Counted from the first letter of the stretch, positions 15,849 to 23,943 are shown. The stretch: 52,405 bases of DNA from Clostridia bacterium (GCA_035628995.1 DASPIR010000016.1:1-52405), one strand, 5' to 3'. Notes: a model not told the origin generated them from the sequence alone. A program made the numbers and translations.

Positions 15849-15986
15849 CATATCCTTGAGGAATACAATTTGCATATCCATGAATATATTGTAAAAATTA
15901 GTATGATTATATATAATAATTAAAGTATCAAAAATAGTAACCGGAGAACATACCGGGCATATTTCTATTGTGAAGGGATGAATTAT

Positions 15987-16925
15987 ATGAAATACATAGA
16001 GCTGCAGGTAATAACAACTACTGAAGCATCTGATGCAGTATCAGAAATATTATATAACGAGGGAGCATCGGGAGTGCTTATAGAAGATCCTAACGACTTT
16101 AACGCATTGAACAAGGATAAGAAGAGTTGGGATTATGTTGAAGAGGAGTTAATCAAGAAATTGGGAGACGATGCCAAGGTAAAAGGATATTTTCTCTCTG
16201 AAGAATTTAGTGAAGAAAAGTTGAATACTATAAGAAGCCGAGTAGGAAAGCTGGAAGAGTTCGGACTCGACAAGGGAAAAGGCATTGTGTCCACACGTGA
16301 AGTCAATGATGAAGACTGGGCTAATGCCTGGAAGAAATATTACAAGCCTGCAAAGGTCGGAGACAGAGTGGTTATAAAGCCTACCTGGGAAGGGTACGAG
16401 AGCAAGGCCGGTGAAGTTATTGTGGAGCTGGATCCAGGAATGGCCTTCGGTACAGGAACCCATGAAACAACAATTATGTGCGTCAAGCTATTGGAGAAGT
16501 ATGTTAAGGATGACAGCACAGTGTTTGACGTAGGCTGTGGCTCTGGAATCCTTGGAATAACAGCTGCCAAGCTTAATGCAAAGAGTGTCGTCTGTGTGGA
16601 CATAGACGAGCTTTCCTGCAAAGTCAGCAGGGAGAATGCAGAAATAAACAAGGTGTCCGACAGGCTGGACATTCGCTGCGGAAACCTTCTAGATGTAGTT
16701 GCAGATAAGGCTGATGTCATAATTGCAAATATAATAGCGGATATAATAATTTCCTTCAGTGAAGATGCAATGAATTTCATGAATAAGGGCGGCATATTCA
16801 TATCCTCCGGCATTATAAGGGATAGAAGGGATGACGTGCTGAAAAAGCTCAGGGCAGAGGGCTTCAACGTTCTCGAAGTGCTTGAAATGGGAGAATGGTG
16901 CGCCATAGCGGCAGAGAGGAAGTAA
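15987..16925 (+). CDS. prmA: Ribosomal protein L11 methyltransferase PrmA
   Basis: The protein (312 aa from this start) has the L11-binding N-terminal domain and a class I SAM methyltransferase domain with DPGMAFGTGTHETT (PrmA signature, about residues 146-159), motif I VFDVGCGSGILGI and the substrate loop ANIIADIII. It trimethylates ribosomal protein L11. GAAGGG at 15972-15977 is 9 nt before the ATG at 15987; an in-frame ATG at 15978 directly abuts that site, so it is less likely. The stop is one base from the rsmE start, giving a tight prmA-rsmE pair. Confidence 0.95.
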   Translation: MKYIELQVITTTEASDAVSEILYNEGASGVLIEDPNDFNALNKDKKSWDYVEEELIKKLGDDAKVKGYFLSEEFSEEKLNTIRSRVGKLEEFGLDKGKGIVSTREVNDEDWANAWKKYYKPAKVGDRVVIKPTWEGYESKAGEVIVELDPGMAFGTGTHETTIMCVKLLEKYVKDDSTVFDVGCGSGILGITAAKLNAKSVVCVDIDELSCKVSRENAEINKVSDRLDIRCGNLLDVVADKADVIIANIIADIIISFSEDAMNFMNKGGIFISSGIIRDRRDDVLKKLRAEGFNVLEVLEMGEWCAIAAERK

Positions 16926-16926
16926 A

Positions 16927-17667
16927 ATGCACAGGTTTTTTGTAAAGAATAGAGATATTGAAAAAGACAACATAACCGTTTATGGAGAAGATGTGCAGCA
17001 TATATCGAAAGTGCTGCGTCTTCAAGTTGGTGACAAGATAGTGCTTTGTGATGGAGAGGGGTCAGACTATCTTGCAGCAATTGAAAGCATGGATAAGACC
17101 TCTGTAAGGACGGTTATCCTCGATAAGGAAGCATCAAAAGGTGAGCCGGATGTTGAGGTGGTATTATATCAGGGAATACCTAAATCAACCAAGATGGACC
17201 TCATCATTCAAAAGTGTACAGAAATGGGAATTATAAGGGTGGTTCCAGTTTCTACAGTGAGGACTATAGTTAAGCTGGAGTCAGAAAAGGATGAGAAGAA
17301 GAAGGTTGAAAGATGGACTAAAATTGCTGAAGAAGCGGCAAAGCAGAGCGGGAGAGGAATTATTCCCACTATTGAAATGCCCATGACCTTTCCTGAGGCA
17401 CTTAAAGACGCAGCAAGGCTGGATGCAGTTATAGTACCCTACGAGCTGGAAGGCAGCCTATCTATTAAGGAAGCACTTCGCAAGGATAAAGGAAGCAGCA
17501 TAGGCTTCTTCATAGGTCCTGAAGGGGGCTTCGACTCCTCGGAGATTGAGAAGGCAAAAGCAGCGGGAGCGGTACCGGTCACCTTAGGCAGCAGGATACT
17601 CCGCACAGAGACCGCGGGGGTGGCAGTACTGACCAGCATAATGTACGAATATGACCAGATGAAATAA
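16927..17667 (+). CDS. rsmE: 16S rRNA (uracil1498-N3)-methyltransferase RsmE
   Basis: The 246-aa SPOUT methyltransferase shows an N-terminal PUA-like domain (VQHISKVLRLQVGDKI) and the knotted C-terminal domain with FFIGPEGGF and the motif VTLGSRILRTETA that forms the SAM-binding knot. RsmE methylates U1498 of 16S rRNA in the 30S subunit. It starts one base after prmA, preceded by GAGAGGAAG inside prmA, so translation is probably coupled. Confidence 0.95.
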   Translation: MHRFFVKNRDIEKDNITVYGEDVQHISKVLRLQVGDKIVLCDGEGSDYLAAIESMDKTSVRTVILDKEASKGEPDVEVVLYQGIPKSTKMDLIIQKCTEMGIIRVVPVSTVRTIVKLESEKDEKKKVERWTKIAEEAAKQSGRGIIPTIEMPMTFPEALKDAARLDAVIVPYELEGSLSIKEALRKDKGSSIGFFIGPEGGFDSSEIEKAKAAGAVPVTLGSRILRTETAGVAVLTSIMYEYDQMK

Positions 17668-17780
17668 TATCATATTCAGATGAATATGATAAGCCTCCGG
17701 CGGATGCACACGATTTTGTAATGGAAATTATCACGCAAACGTGATCAAAATCGGCGCGCAAATTCGCCGATGCGAATTTG
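17668..17780 (+). other. Array of hairpins between rsmE and mtaB
   Basis: Three separate perfect stems follow each other: TATCATATTC/GAATATGATA (17668-17691), CGATTTTG/CAAAATCG (17711-17753) enclosing ATCACG/CGTGAT, and CAAATTCGC/GCGAATTTG (17759-17780). None is followed by a T-tract. Together they occupy nearly the whole intergenic RNA just before the mtaB ribosome binding site, suggesting a structured leader or processing region. Confidence 0.55.
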
Positions 17781-17798
17781 AATTCAGGAGGAAGTGCT

Positions 17799-19103
17799 TT
17801 GAAAAGAGCGGCATTTTATACACTGGGCTGCAAGGTCAACCAGTATGAGACGGAAGCAATGATTGAGAGTTTTGAAAGTGCAGGCTATGAAACTGTAGAA
17901 TATACTGAGTATGCAGATGTATATATTATAAATACCTGTACGGTCACCAATATGGGAGACAGGAAATCCAGGCAGGTAATAAGAAGGGCCCTGGAGCTTA
18001 ATCCCGATGCCTTTGTGGCTGTTGTGGGCTGCTATTCCCAGATAGCACCCAAGGAGGTGCTGGAGATACCGGGAGTCAGCCTTGTGGTTGGAACAAATGA
18101 GAGAAACAGGATAGTGGAGCTGGTTGAGTATGCCATGGAAAAAGAGGAAAAGCTCAATCTGGTCAATGACATAATGGAAGTAAGTGAATTTGAAGAAATG
18201 TCCATTAAAAACTATAAGAGCAGGACCAGGGCGTTTCTGAAAATTCAGGAGGGCTGCGACCAGTACTGTACATATTGCATAATACCTTATGCCAGAGGGC
18301 ATATTAGAAGCCGCAAGCCGGAAAGTATAATAGCCGAGGTAAGGGAGCTTGCGGAGAATGGCTTCAGGGAGGTCGTACTGACGGGGATACATGTGGCTTC
18401 CTATGGAAAAGACCTGGGGAATACTTCACTTATAGAGATGATTGAGAAGGTTCATCAGGTGGAAGGAATTGAGCGAATTCGCATGAGCTCTGTAGATCCT
18501 AATGTGATGACAGAAGAGTTTATCGGCAGGCTAAAAAAACTGCCTAAAATATGCAGACATTTTCACCTTTCGCTGCAAAGCGGATGTGATGAAACCTTGA
18601 AAAGGATGAATAGAAAATATACCACAGAGGAATATAAAAGAGTGGTAGGGAAATTAAGGGAAGTCTTTGCTGATGTTGCAATAACAACCGACCTGATTGT
18701 AGGTTTTCCGGGAGAGACAGAGGAAGAATTTCAGAAAACAGCTGCCTTCATTGAGGAGATATCCTTCAGTGCCATGCATGTTTTCAAGTATTCACCCCGA
18801 GAGGGTACACCGGCTTCAAAATATCAAAATCAGGTAAAGCCCCAGGTAAAAGATGCCAGGAGCAAACTTGTAACTTCCATTGCCAAAAAAAGTGAAGAAA
18901 AATTCAAAAAAGGCTTTATCGGAAGCTGCAGGTCGGTTTTGTATGAGCGTCCAATTGATGAGAAGAGCTCTCTTTACGAGGGTTTGACAGATAACTATAT
19001 TAGGGTTGTCTCTGAATCGCAGAGTGACATAAAGGGAAAAATAATTGAAACAATTCTTGTTGAACTAAGAGAAGATTCTATGGCAGGTAAAATTAAGCAA
19101 TAA
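17799..19103 (+). CDS. mtaB: tRNA t6A37 methylthiotransferase MtaB
   Basis: The protein (434 aa) has the three parts of methylthiotransferases: an N-terminal UPF0004 domain with cluster-binding Cys in LGCKVNQYE, NTCTVTN and VVGCYSQ, a radical-SAM core with GCDQYCTYCIIPYARG, and a C-terminal TRAM-like RNA-binding domain. The GCKVN motif and the overall layout match MtaB rather than MiaB or RimO. It converts t6A37 to ms2t6A37 in tRNAs reading ANN codons. The start is TTG at 17799 with AGGAGGA six nt upstream; an in-frame TTG at 17778 has no such site. Confidence 0.93.
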   Translation: MKRAAFYTLGCKVNQYETEAMIESFESAGYETVEYTEYADVYIINTCTVTNMGDRKSRQVIRRALELNPDAFVAVVGCYSQIAPKEVLEIPGVSLVVGTNERNRIVELVEYAMEKEEKLNLVNDIMEVSEFEEMSIKNYKSRTRAFLKIQEGCDQYCTYCIIPYARGHIRSRKPESIIAEVRELAENGFREVVLTGIHVASYGKDLGNTSLIEMIEKVHQVEGIERIRMSSVDPNVMTEEFIGRLKKLPKICRHFHLSLQSGCDETLKRMNRKYTTEEYKRVVGKLREVFADVAITTDLIVGFPGETEEEFQKTAAFIEEISFSAMHVFKYSPREGTPASKYQNQVKPQVKDARSKLVTSIAKKSEEKFKKGFIGSCRSVLYERPIDEKSSLYEGLTDNYIRVVSESQSDIKGKIIETILVELREDSMAGKIKQ

Positions 19104-19231
19104 ATTTTGATACATTTGCAGGAATTTAAAATATTTTGTTGAATATCCAATAATGCATTTGTAAGCTGAATTGTTGTTGGAAGGAAGCTTCTAATAATAT
19201 AAGGCGGGGACTGGACTAAGGAGGTGAAGTA

Positions 19232-19576
19232 ATGAGCGACTGTATTTTCTGCAAGATAGCCAGCGGAGAAATACCTTGCAGCTTGGTTTATCAGGATAAC
19301 CTAGTAATGGCTTTTAAAGACATCAATCCACTTGCTCCAGTTCATATATTAATTATACCAAAGCAGCATATTGAGTCTGCCCAGGAAATAAATGGGGGCA
19401 ACTCACAGATAGCAGGGTATATTTTTGAGAAAATCCCGGATATAGCAAAAGAAGCAGGCATAGCAGAAAGTGGTTACCGTGTAATTACCAATATTGGAAA
19501 GGACGGCGGGCAGTTAGTGCCACACCTGCATTTTCATATATTGGGAGGACGCAAATTAGAAACAGCTCTGGGATAG
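19232..19576 (+). CDS. HIT family nucleotide-binding protein (HinT-like)
   Basis: The 114-aa protein is a complete histidine-triad hydrolase: an N-terminal zinc-type CIFCKI motif, the PVHILIIPKQHI strand, and the catalytic HLHFHILGGR (His-x-His-x-His). HinT-type enzymes hydrolyse purine nucleotide phosphoramidates. AAGGAGGTG precedes the ATG by 6 nt. It lies between mtaB and rpsU, as is common in Clostridia. The 128-base gap before it shows nothing clear beyond AT-rich, promoter-like sequence. Confidence 0.93.
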   Translation: MSDCIFCKIASGEIPCSLVYQDNLVMAFKDINPLAPVHILIIPKQHIESAQEINGGNSQIAGYIFEKIPDIAKEAGIAESGYRVITNIGKDGGQLVPHLHFHILGGRKLETALG

Positions 19577-19601
19577 AGTAGAAAACTCAAAAAACCTGTT
19601 A

Positions 19602-19631
19602 TTGACACTAAATAATCAATTAATGTATAAT
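19602..19631 (+). promoter_or_regulatory. Promoter for rpsU-yqeY
   Basis: TTGACA (19602-19607) and TATAAT (19626-19631) are both perfect consensus boxes separated by 18 bases. The start would fall near 19638, about 80 bases before rpsU. A small hairpin ACTAA...TTAGT follows in the leader. Confidence 0.8.
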
Positions 19632-19717
19632 TAACTAAGTGTTTTATTTAGTCCCACTTTGTAACACAGTATTAAAATATACTGTAAGGATTGTTACCAG
19701 CGGAGGGAGGGAAATAG

Positions 19718-19894
19718 ATGTCAGAAATTAGAGTTGGTGAAAATGAATCTCTTGAGAGCGCTCTTCGAAGGTTTAAGAAGAAATGCGCTAGGGCCGGGGT
19801 TTTGGCAGAAGTTAGAAAAAGAGAACATTATGAAAGCCCAAGCGTAAAAAGAAGAAAGAAATCTGAAGCTGCAAGAAAAAGAAAAACAAAATAA
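19718..19894 (+). CDS. rpsU: 30S ribosomal protein S21
   Basis: A 58-aa, strongly basic protein. [20 protein letters not shown] is the S21 N-terminus, followed by [20 protein letters not shown] and a Lys/Arg-rich tail. S21 joins the 30S platform late in assembly. GGAGGGAGGG precedes the ATG by a few bases, and a consensus promoter lies 90 bases upstream. It is followed 15 bases later by yqeY, a widespread arrangement. Confidence 0.96.
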   Translation: MSEIRVGENESLESALRRFKKKCARAGVLAEVRKREHYESPSVKRRKKSEAARKRKTK

Positions 19895-19909
19895 AGAAGG
19901 TTGATGTGA

Positions 19910-20356
19910 ATGTCCCTCAAAGAAGTATTACAGCAAGACCTTAAGTCTGCAATGAAGGAAAAGGATGTCATCAGGAAAAATGTAGTAACTATGATGAGAG
20001 CCGCTGTGCTGCAGATTGAAAAGGATAAAAAGATTGAATTGGATGATGAGGGTGTTATAGAGGTAATTGCCAAAGGCGTAAAACAAAGGAAGGATTCTAT
20101 ACCTGACTTTGAAAAAGGCAACAGACCCGACCTGGTTGAAAATATAGAAAAAGAAATTGGTATTCTGATGGGGTATTTGCCGCAGCAGCTTACCGAAGAA
20201 GAGATCAACCAAATAGTTTCAGATACTATATTTGAAGTTGGTGCCCAGAGCATGCAGGATTTAGGCAAGGTTATGAATGCGCTGAAATCCAGAGTAAAGG
20301 GAAGAGCTGACGGCAAATTGGTTAATTCAATTGTAAAACAGCATTTAACAACATAA
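19910..20356 (+). CDS. yqeY: GatB/YqeY domain-containing protein
   Basis: The 148-aa helical protein matches the YqeY family: LQQDLKSAMKEKDVIRKNVVTMMRAA at the N-terminus (two segments), EIGILMGYLPQQLTEEEI in the middle and LGKVMNALKSRVKGRADGK near the end. The family is related to the tail domain of the GatB amidotransferase subunit and probably binds tRNA, but its function is not established. It is co-transcribed with rpsU and followed by two terminators. Confidence 0.92.
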   Translation: MSLKEVLQQDLKSAMKEKDVIRKNVVTMMRAAVLQIEKDKKIELDDEGVIEVIAKGVKQRKDSIPDFEKGNRPDLVENIEKEIGILMGYLPQQLTEEEINQIVSDTIFEVGAQSMQDLGKVMNALKSRVKGRADGKLVNSIVKQHLTT

Positions 20357-20402
20357 AAAAGGCTTTATATAAAACACTTTAGCAATTAAGCCAGCCTTTT
20401 TT
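20355..20402 (+). terminator. Terminator after yqeY
   Basis: AAAAAAGGCT (20355-20364) pairs with AGCCTTTTTT (20393-20402) around a long AT-rich loop. The stem starts within the yqeY stop codon region. The A-tract/T-tract symmetry makes it potentially bidirectional. Confidence 0.6.
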
Positions 20403-20466
20403 GAAACTCATTTACGGAAAGTGGTAAATTAATGAGATATATACTTTCCTATTTGTTATAAAAAGA

Positions 20467-20498
20467 CGGAAACCCATAAAGGGTTTCCGTTTTTTTTA
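20467..20498 (+). terminator. Strong rho-independent terminator
   Basis: CGGAAACCC (20467-20475) pairs perfectly with GGGTTTCCG (20481-20489) around ATAAA, followed by nine T residues. It backs up the weaker terminator at 20355. The following 300 bases to 20796 form the leader region of the nfeD operon. They are AT-rich, contain TTGACA at 20502 and several TATAAT-like words at poor spacings, and hold no gene that I can support. Confidence 0.9.
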
Positions 20499-20796
20499 TG
20501 CTTGACAGTTATATAAATGAAAAACAGGGTATTATAATGATTGTGAGAGATATAAGGAGAATGAAAGAGATAAACTGATTCGGGTATTTGCAGTATACAA
20601 GGGTAAGCTGGGGTGAGTTAGTTTAAGCTAGTACTCATGTTGTGAATACTATATAAAACTGATATCATTATACTATACTTAGTTGCAGACAATTTAAGGT
20701 TTTAAGCTAAGTGGGGTTCATTCTTAATTGCAATTAGGATAACGATTTGCAGGGTAAATTTAATCAAAAAATTATGTGGTATTGGGGGTGTAACGG

Positions 20797-21282
20797 ATGT
20801 TAGGAGACTGGAGCTTGCTTACAGCATTCCTGTATGTGATGGGTATTGTGCTTCTTCTGGTGGAAGCAATGATGCCTGGGTTTGGTGTTGCAGGGATAAG
20901 TGGGGTTATATTGGTATTTGCCAGTGTAGTTATGATTTCCTCAAGCTTTTTTCAGGCTATGCTAATAATGGTAGGTACCATCGCTATTGCGATATTACTG
21001 ATCATTGCTCTATATAAGCTTGGATACGGAAAAGGCTTCTTGAAGTCAATGATACTCAGCACAGAACAGAAAAATGAAGAAGGGTATGTAAGTGCCAAAG
21101 GCTATGAAGAATACCTTGGAATGAGGGGTACTGTAATAACTCCGTTGAGGTCTGCGGGTACTGTGCTTATTGGTGAAAAAAGAATAGATGCAGTGTCTGA
21201 AGCAGAGTTTATCAACAAGGATGAAGAGGTTGAAGTCATAAAGATAGAAGGCAGCAGGATTGTAGTAAGGAGAGTAAAATAA
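20797..21282 (+). CDS. NfeD-like membrane protein
   Basis: The 161-aa protein has two or three membrane-spanning segments in the first 75 residues (LLTAFLYVMGIVLLLVEAMM, then GVILVFASVVMISSS and MLIMVGTIAIAILLI) and a soluble C-terminal OB-fold domain (about 100-161) with the GMRGTVITPLRSAGTVLIG pattern of NfeD. It is a short NfeD without the ClpP-like protease domain. NfeD1b proteins pair with flotillins; the next gene is floA, 18 bases downstream, as in the Bacillus yqeZ-yqfA operon. GGGGGTG precedes the ATG. Confidence 0.9.
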   Translation: MLGDWSLLTAFLYVMGIVLLLVEAMMPGFGVAGISGVILVFASVVMISSSFFQAMLIMVGTIAIAILLIIALYKLGYGKGFLKSMILSTEQKNEEGYVSAKGYEEYLGMRGTVITPLRSAGTVLIGEKRIDAVSEAEFINKDEEVEVIKIEGSRIVVRRVK

Positions 21283-21300
21283 ATAATTGGAGGTATATTA

Positions 21301-22290
21301 ATGGACATTGTGATTTATGTAGTAGGACTATTTGTTGTAATACTTGGGTTGACAATATTCCTAAGCTTTGTACCGCTTGGATTGTGGATATCGTCCCTGG
21401 CAGCAGGAGTTAATGTCGGAATATTTACCCTTGTAGGAATGAGGCTCAGAAGAGTTGTTCCAAGCAGGATTGTGAATCCACTTATAAAGGCAAGGAAGGC
21501 TGGTATTAACGTTAGTGTAAATGAACTTGAAGCTCACTTCCTTGCTGGAGGTAATGTTGACAGAGTGGTAAATGCACTTATAGCTGCACAGAGAGCAGAA
21601 ATTGAGTTAGGCTTTGAAAGGGCTGCAGCTATTGATCTTGCGGGCAGAGACGTTTTGCAGGCTGTACAGATGAGTGTTAATCCAAAGGTTATTGAAACAC
21701 CTGTAGTAGCAGCAGTAGCAAAGGATGGTATAGAAGTAAGGGCAAAAGCAAGAGTTACAGTAAGAGCAAATATTGAGAGACTGGTCGGCGGAGCCGGTGA
21801 AGAGACTATAATCGCCAGGGTTGGTGAAGGTATTGTTACAACTGTTGGTAGTTCGGAGAGCCACAAATTGGTATTGGAGAATCCTGATATGATATCAAGG
21901 ACAGTATTGGCCAAGGGTCTCGACTCAGGAACAGCCTTTGAAATACTTTCAATAGATATAGCAGACGTAGATGTAGGCAGGAATATAGGTGCTCAGCTGC
22001 AGACAGACCAAGCAGAAGCTGATAAGAGGATAGCTCAAGCCAAGGCGGAGGAAAGACGTGCCATGGCTGTTGCTAAAGAGCAGGAGATGAAGGCTGGAGT
22101 ACAGGAAATGAGAGCAAAAGTTGTAGAAGCTGAGGCCGAAGTACCGAAGGCACTTGCTGATGCGCTGAGAAATGGACGAATGGGCGTAATGGATTATTAC
22201 CAGCTGCAGAATATGCAAGCTGATACCCAGATGAGAGACGCGATATCAAAGGTAAATAAGAGTGACGCTATTGATAAGGAAAAGAAGTAA
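21301..22290 (+). CDS. floA: Flotillin-like protein FloA
   Basis: At 329 aa this is a full FloA: an N-terminal membrane hairpin ([18 protein letters not shown]), then [15 protein letters not shown], the SPFH/PHB domain, and a long Ala/Glu-rich coiled coil (about 225-290, [20 protein letters not shown]) before a Met/Gln-rich end. FloA organises functional membrane microdomains. It lies directly after the NfeD gene and before an unknown repeat-containing membrane protein. GGAGG lies a few bases upstream of the ATG. Confidence 0.95.
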   Translation: MDIVIYVVGLFVVILGLTIFLSFVPLGLWISSLAAGVNVGIFTLVGMRLRRVVPSRIVNPLIKARKAGINVSVNELEAHFLAGGNVDRVVNALIAAQRAEIELGFERAAAIDLAGRDVLQAVQMSVNPKVIETPVVAAVAKDGIEVRAKARVTVRANIERLVGGAGEETIIARVGEGIVTTVGSSESHKLVLENPDMISRTVLAKGLDSGTAFEILSIDIADVDVGRNIGAQLQTDQAEADKRIAQAKAEERRAMAVAKEQEMKAGVQEMRAKVVEAEAEVPKALADALRNGRMGVMDYYQLQNMQADTQMRDAISKVNKSDAIDKEKK

Positions 22291-22328
22291 TCCCGCATAA
22301 AAGCATCTCCACCAAAGGAGGGATGTAG

Positions 22329-22853
22329 TTGGAAGGTTTATTTGCGGTAATATTCATAATTATAGGCATAGTGAACTTTGCTATGAAACAGCAGCAGAAC
22401 CAAAACCAAGGTAGGGGCCAGGGCGGAATGAAAGAAAAGCAGCGCAGTTATAAAGTAGAGCAGCCTCGGAGGATCGCTCAGGAATACATGCCTTCGCCGA
22501 TTATGATGGAAGAAAGTGAAGGTACTGAGGAAGAGGATAGAAGTATACAAGGCAGCATGGTTTATGTAGAGGACAGAAATATACAAGGCAGCATGGTTTA
22601 TGTAGAGGATAGAAATATACAAGGCAGTATGAATTATGTGGAGCAGAGCCAAAGCAGCGAGGGTGTTGATCTTGCGCTTCCAAAGCTGGAGGCAAGAAGA
22701 AGGAAAGAAAAGAAGCCTGCCCCATTGGCTGAAGTGATGGAAAGGGAAGAAACGGACGCAATATTTGAGATAACAGAGGATAATCTGCTGAGCAGTATAA
22801 TAATGGCTGAAATAATTGGACCGCCAAGGTCAATGAAAAGAAGCATAAGATAA
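22329..22853 (+). CDS. Membrane-anchored protein with 12-residue tandem repeats, unknown function
   Basis: The 174-aa protein starts with one transmembrane segment (LFAVIFIIIGIVNFAM, residues 4-19), then a Gln/Asn/Gly-rich stretch, and then three near-identical copies of the 12-residue unit RNIQGSMVYVED (about residues 71-107). A basic region (EARRRKEKK) and a C-terminal amphipathic segment follow; nothing identifies a function. The start is TTG at 22329, with AAAGGAGGG about 6 nt upstream. Its place after nfeD-floA corresponds to yqfB in Bacillus, but I see no sequence resemblance. A terminator follows immediately, closing the operon. Confidence 0.7.
   Translation: MEGLFAVIFIIIGIVNFAMKQQQNQNQGRGQGGMKEKQRSYKVEQPRRIAQEYMPSPIMMEESEGTEEEDRSIQGSMVYVEDRNIQGSMVYVEDRNIQGSMNYVEQSQSSEGVDLALPKLEARRRKEKKPAPLAEVMEREETDAIFEITEDNLLSSIIMAEIIGPPRSMKRSIR
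22541..22648 (+). repeat. 36-bp in-frame tandem repeat, about three units
   Basis: The unit encoding RNIQGSMVYVED (agaaatatacaaggcagc... ) is repeated about three times with only a few substitutions, including the synonymous change GGAC/GGAT in the last codon. The length of 36 is a multiple of three, so copy number can vary without breaking the frame. Confidence 0.8.
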
Positions 22854-22858
22854 TAAAC

Positions 22859-22894
22859 AAAAAGCAAGTTAGGCTAAGGCTTAACTTGCTTTTC
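22859..22894 (+). terminator. Terminator after the floA operon, copy 1 of a duplicated hairpin
   Basis: AAAAGCAAGTTA (22860-22871) pairs with TAACTTGCTTTT (22882-22893). The same hairpin with a single-base loop change occurs at 23584-23619, after the next gene. Confidence 0.85.
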
Positions 22895-22991
22895 TACGCT
22901 TTGAAACATATAGTTGCATAAATTGGGGTAGATTATCATTAAGGATTACACCTATAAATTTAGAGATTTACTGTCATTGATGGAGGTTACC

Positions 22992-23564
22992 GTGTTTGAG
23001 AAAAGAAAGAATTATTTAAAACAGATATATAAAATGGATGCGGAAACAAACGCATTTATAATTGAGATTTCGCTGGAAAACTACAAGGAGATATTCAACG
23101 GGTGGGATCCATCGCCTATCAAGAGAAGGGATCTTGATCCGGATCTTTTGCGTTTTATGGATCAGTGTTCCTCTGATATTCCATTGAGTTTTCCGCTGGA
23201 ATTGCAATTTTACCTGCCTAAGGAACAATATGACGCGGACAAAGAAAACCTGACTAGGGTAGGGATTAAAAACAATTTTAATTTTACTGCCCATTTTATA
23301 GGAAAAGAGATTAGACAAATTAATAAGAAGATATTCTTTTATATTATTATAGCTTTCGCTTTCTTGGTAATTGGATATTTATCAAAAGAGAAAGTGGCAG
23401 AGAATGTGTTCACTACTACTCTTATAGAGGGGCTGTCTATTGGAGGATGGGTGTTTTTATGGGAAGCTTTTTCTTTATTCTTCTTTTCCAGGCAGGAGGT
23501 TTATGCTAGATTGAAAAGTACCAAAAGATTTCAGAATACAAAGATTAACTTCAGCTACAACTGA
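22992..23564 (+). CDS. Conserved-looking membrane protein of unknown function
   Basis: The product (190 aa from GTG 22992) has a soluble N-terminal half with the phrases WDPSPIKRRDLDPDLLRFMD, CSSDIPLSFPLELQFYLPKE and GIKNNFNF, and a C-terminal half with two membrane segments (FFYIIIAFAFLVIGYL and GLSIGGWVFLWEAFSLFFF). I have the impression of an uncharacterised family recurring in bacteria and archaea but cannot name it. GGAGG at 22982-22986 lies 5 nt before the GTG; the in-frame ATG at 22980 overlaps that site. The gene stands alone between two copies of the same terminator. Confidence 0.7.
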   Translation: MFEKRKNYLKQIYKMDAETNAFIIEISLENYKEIFNGWDPSPIKRRDLDPDLLRFMDQCSSDIPLSFPLELQFYLPKEQYDADKENLTRVGIKNNFNFTAHFIGKEIRQINKKIFFYIIIAFAFLVIGYLSKEKVAENVFTTTLIEGLSIGGWVFLWEAFSLFFFSRQEVYARLKSTKRFQNTKINFSYN

Positions 23565-23583
23565 AATATGTCAAACATACAGT

Positions 23584-23619
23584 AAAAGCAAGTTAGGCAA
23601 AGGCTTAACTTGCTTTTTT
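23584..23619 (+). terminator. Terminator, copy 2 of the duplicated hairpin
   Basis: AAAAGCAAGTTA (23584-23595) pairs with TAACTTGCTTTT (23606-23617) and is followed by more T residues. The sequence is almost identical to 22859-22894. Confidence 0.85.
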
Positions 23620-23629
23620 AATGTTCTTC

Positions 23630-23652
23630 ATTCTGCCCCGGCTGCATACAAT
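23630..23652 (+). promoter_or_regulatory. Sigma-E-like sporulation promoter for yqfC-yqfD
   Basis: CATACAAT at 23645-23652 equals the sigma-E -10 consensus of Bacillus. A weaker -35-like TTCATTC lies about 12-13 bases upstream. The predicted start falls close to the ribosome binding site of yqfC (GGGGTGG). In B. subtilis yqfC and yqfD belong to the mother-cell sigma-E regulon, which fits. Confidence 0.45.
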
Positions 23653-23670
23653 TATATAGGGGTGGATGCT

Positions 23671-23943
23671 ATGGTTAAGAAGAGTTATAGAATCAGAGAG
23701 AGGATATCTAACACCTTTGAGCTTCCAAAGGATATTGTAATGGATGTTTCAAAGGTTATTATCATTGGCACGGGTCAGATAACCGTAGAAAATCACAAGG
23801 GCATAGTGGAATACAGCGAGGAGCTAATTAGAGTGAATACGGGCAGCGGAATAATGAAGCTGTGCGGCAGAAACCTTACCATAAAAACGATATTGCAGGA
23901 GGAGATCACTATTACCGGTGAGATAACTAATATCGAATTCTGA
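23671..23943 (+). CDS. yqfC: Sporulation protein YqfC
   Basis: The 90-aa product (from ATG 23671) matches the YqfC/YabP family: ELPKDIVMDVSKVIIIGTGQ, ENHKGIVEYSEELIRV, then LKLCGR-like IMKLCGRNLTIKTIL and a final beta segment. The family is mother-cell-expressed during sporulation; its biochemical role is unknown. AGGGGTGG lies about 5 nt before this ATG, so the GTG at 23662 inside that site is not used. yqfD follows, as in Bacillus. Confidence 0.88.
   Translation: MVKKSYRIRERISNTFELPKDIVMDVSKVIIIGTGQITVENHKGIVEYSEELIRVNTGSGIMKLCGRNLTIKTILQEEITITGEITNIEF

Noticed and set aside
20502-20538. Promoter TTGACA...TATAAT before nfeD
   Set aside because: The spacing between the boxes is 22-25 bases, outside the usable range.
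22541-22648. CRISPR-like repeats
   Set aside because: The units are directly adjacent 36-bp coding repeats without spacers. No CRISPR array or cas gene was seen in the window.
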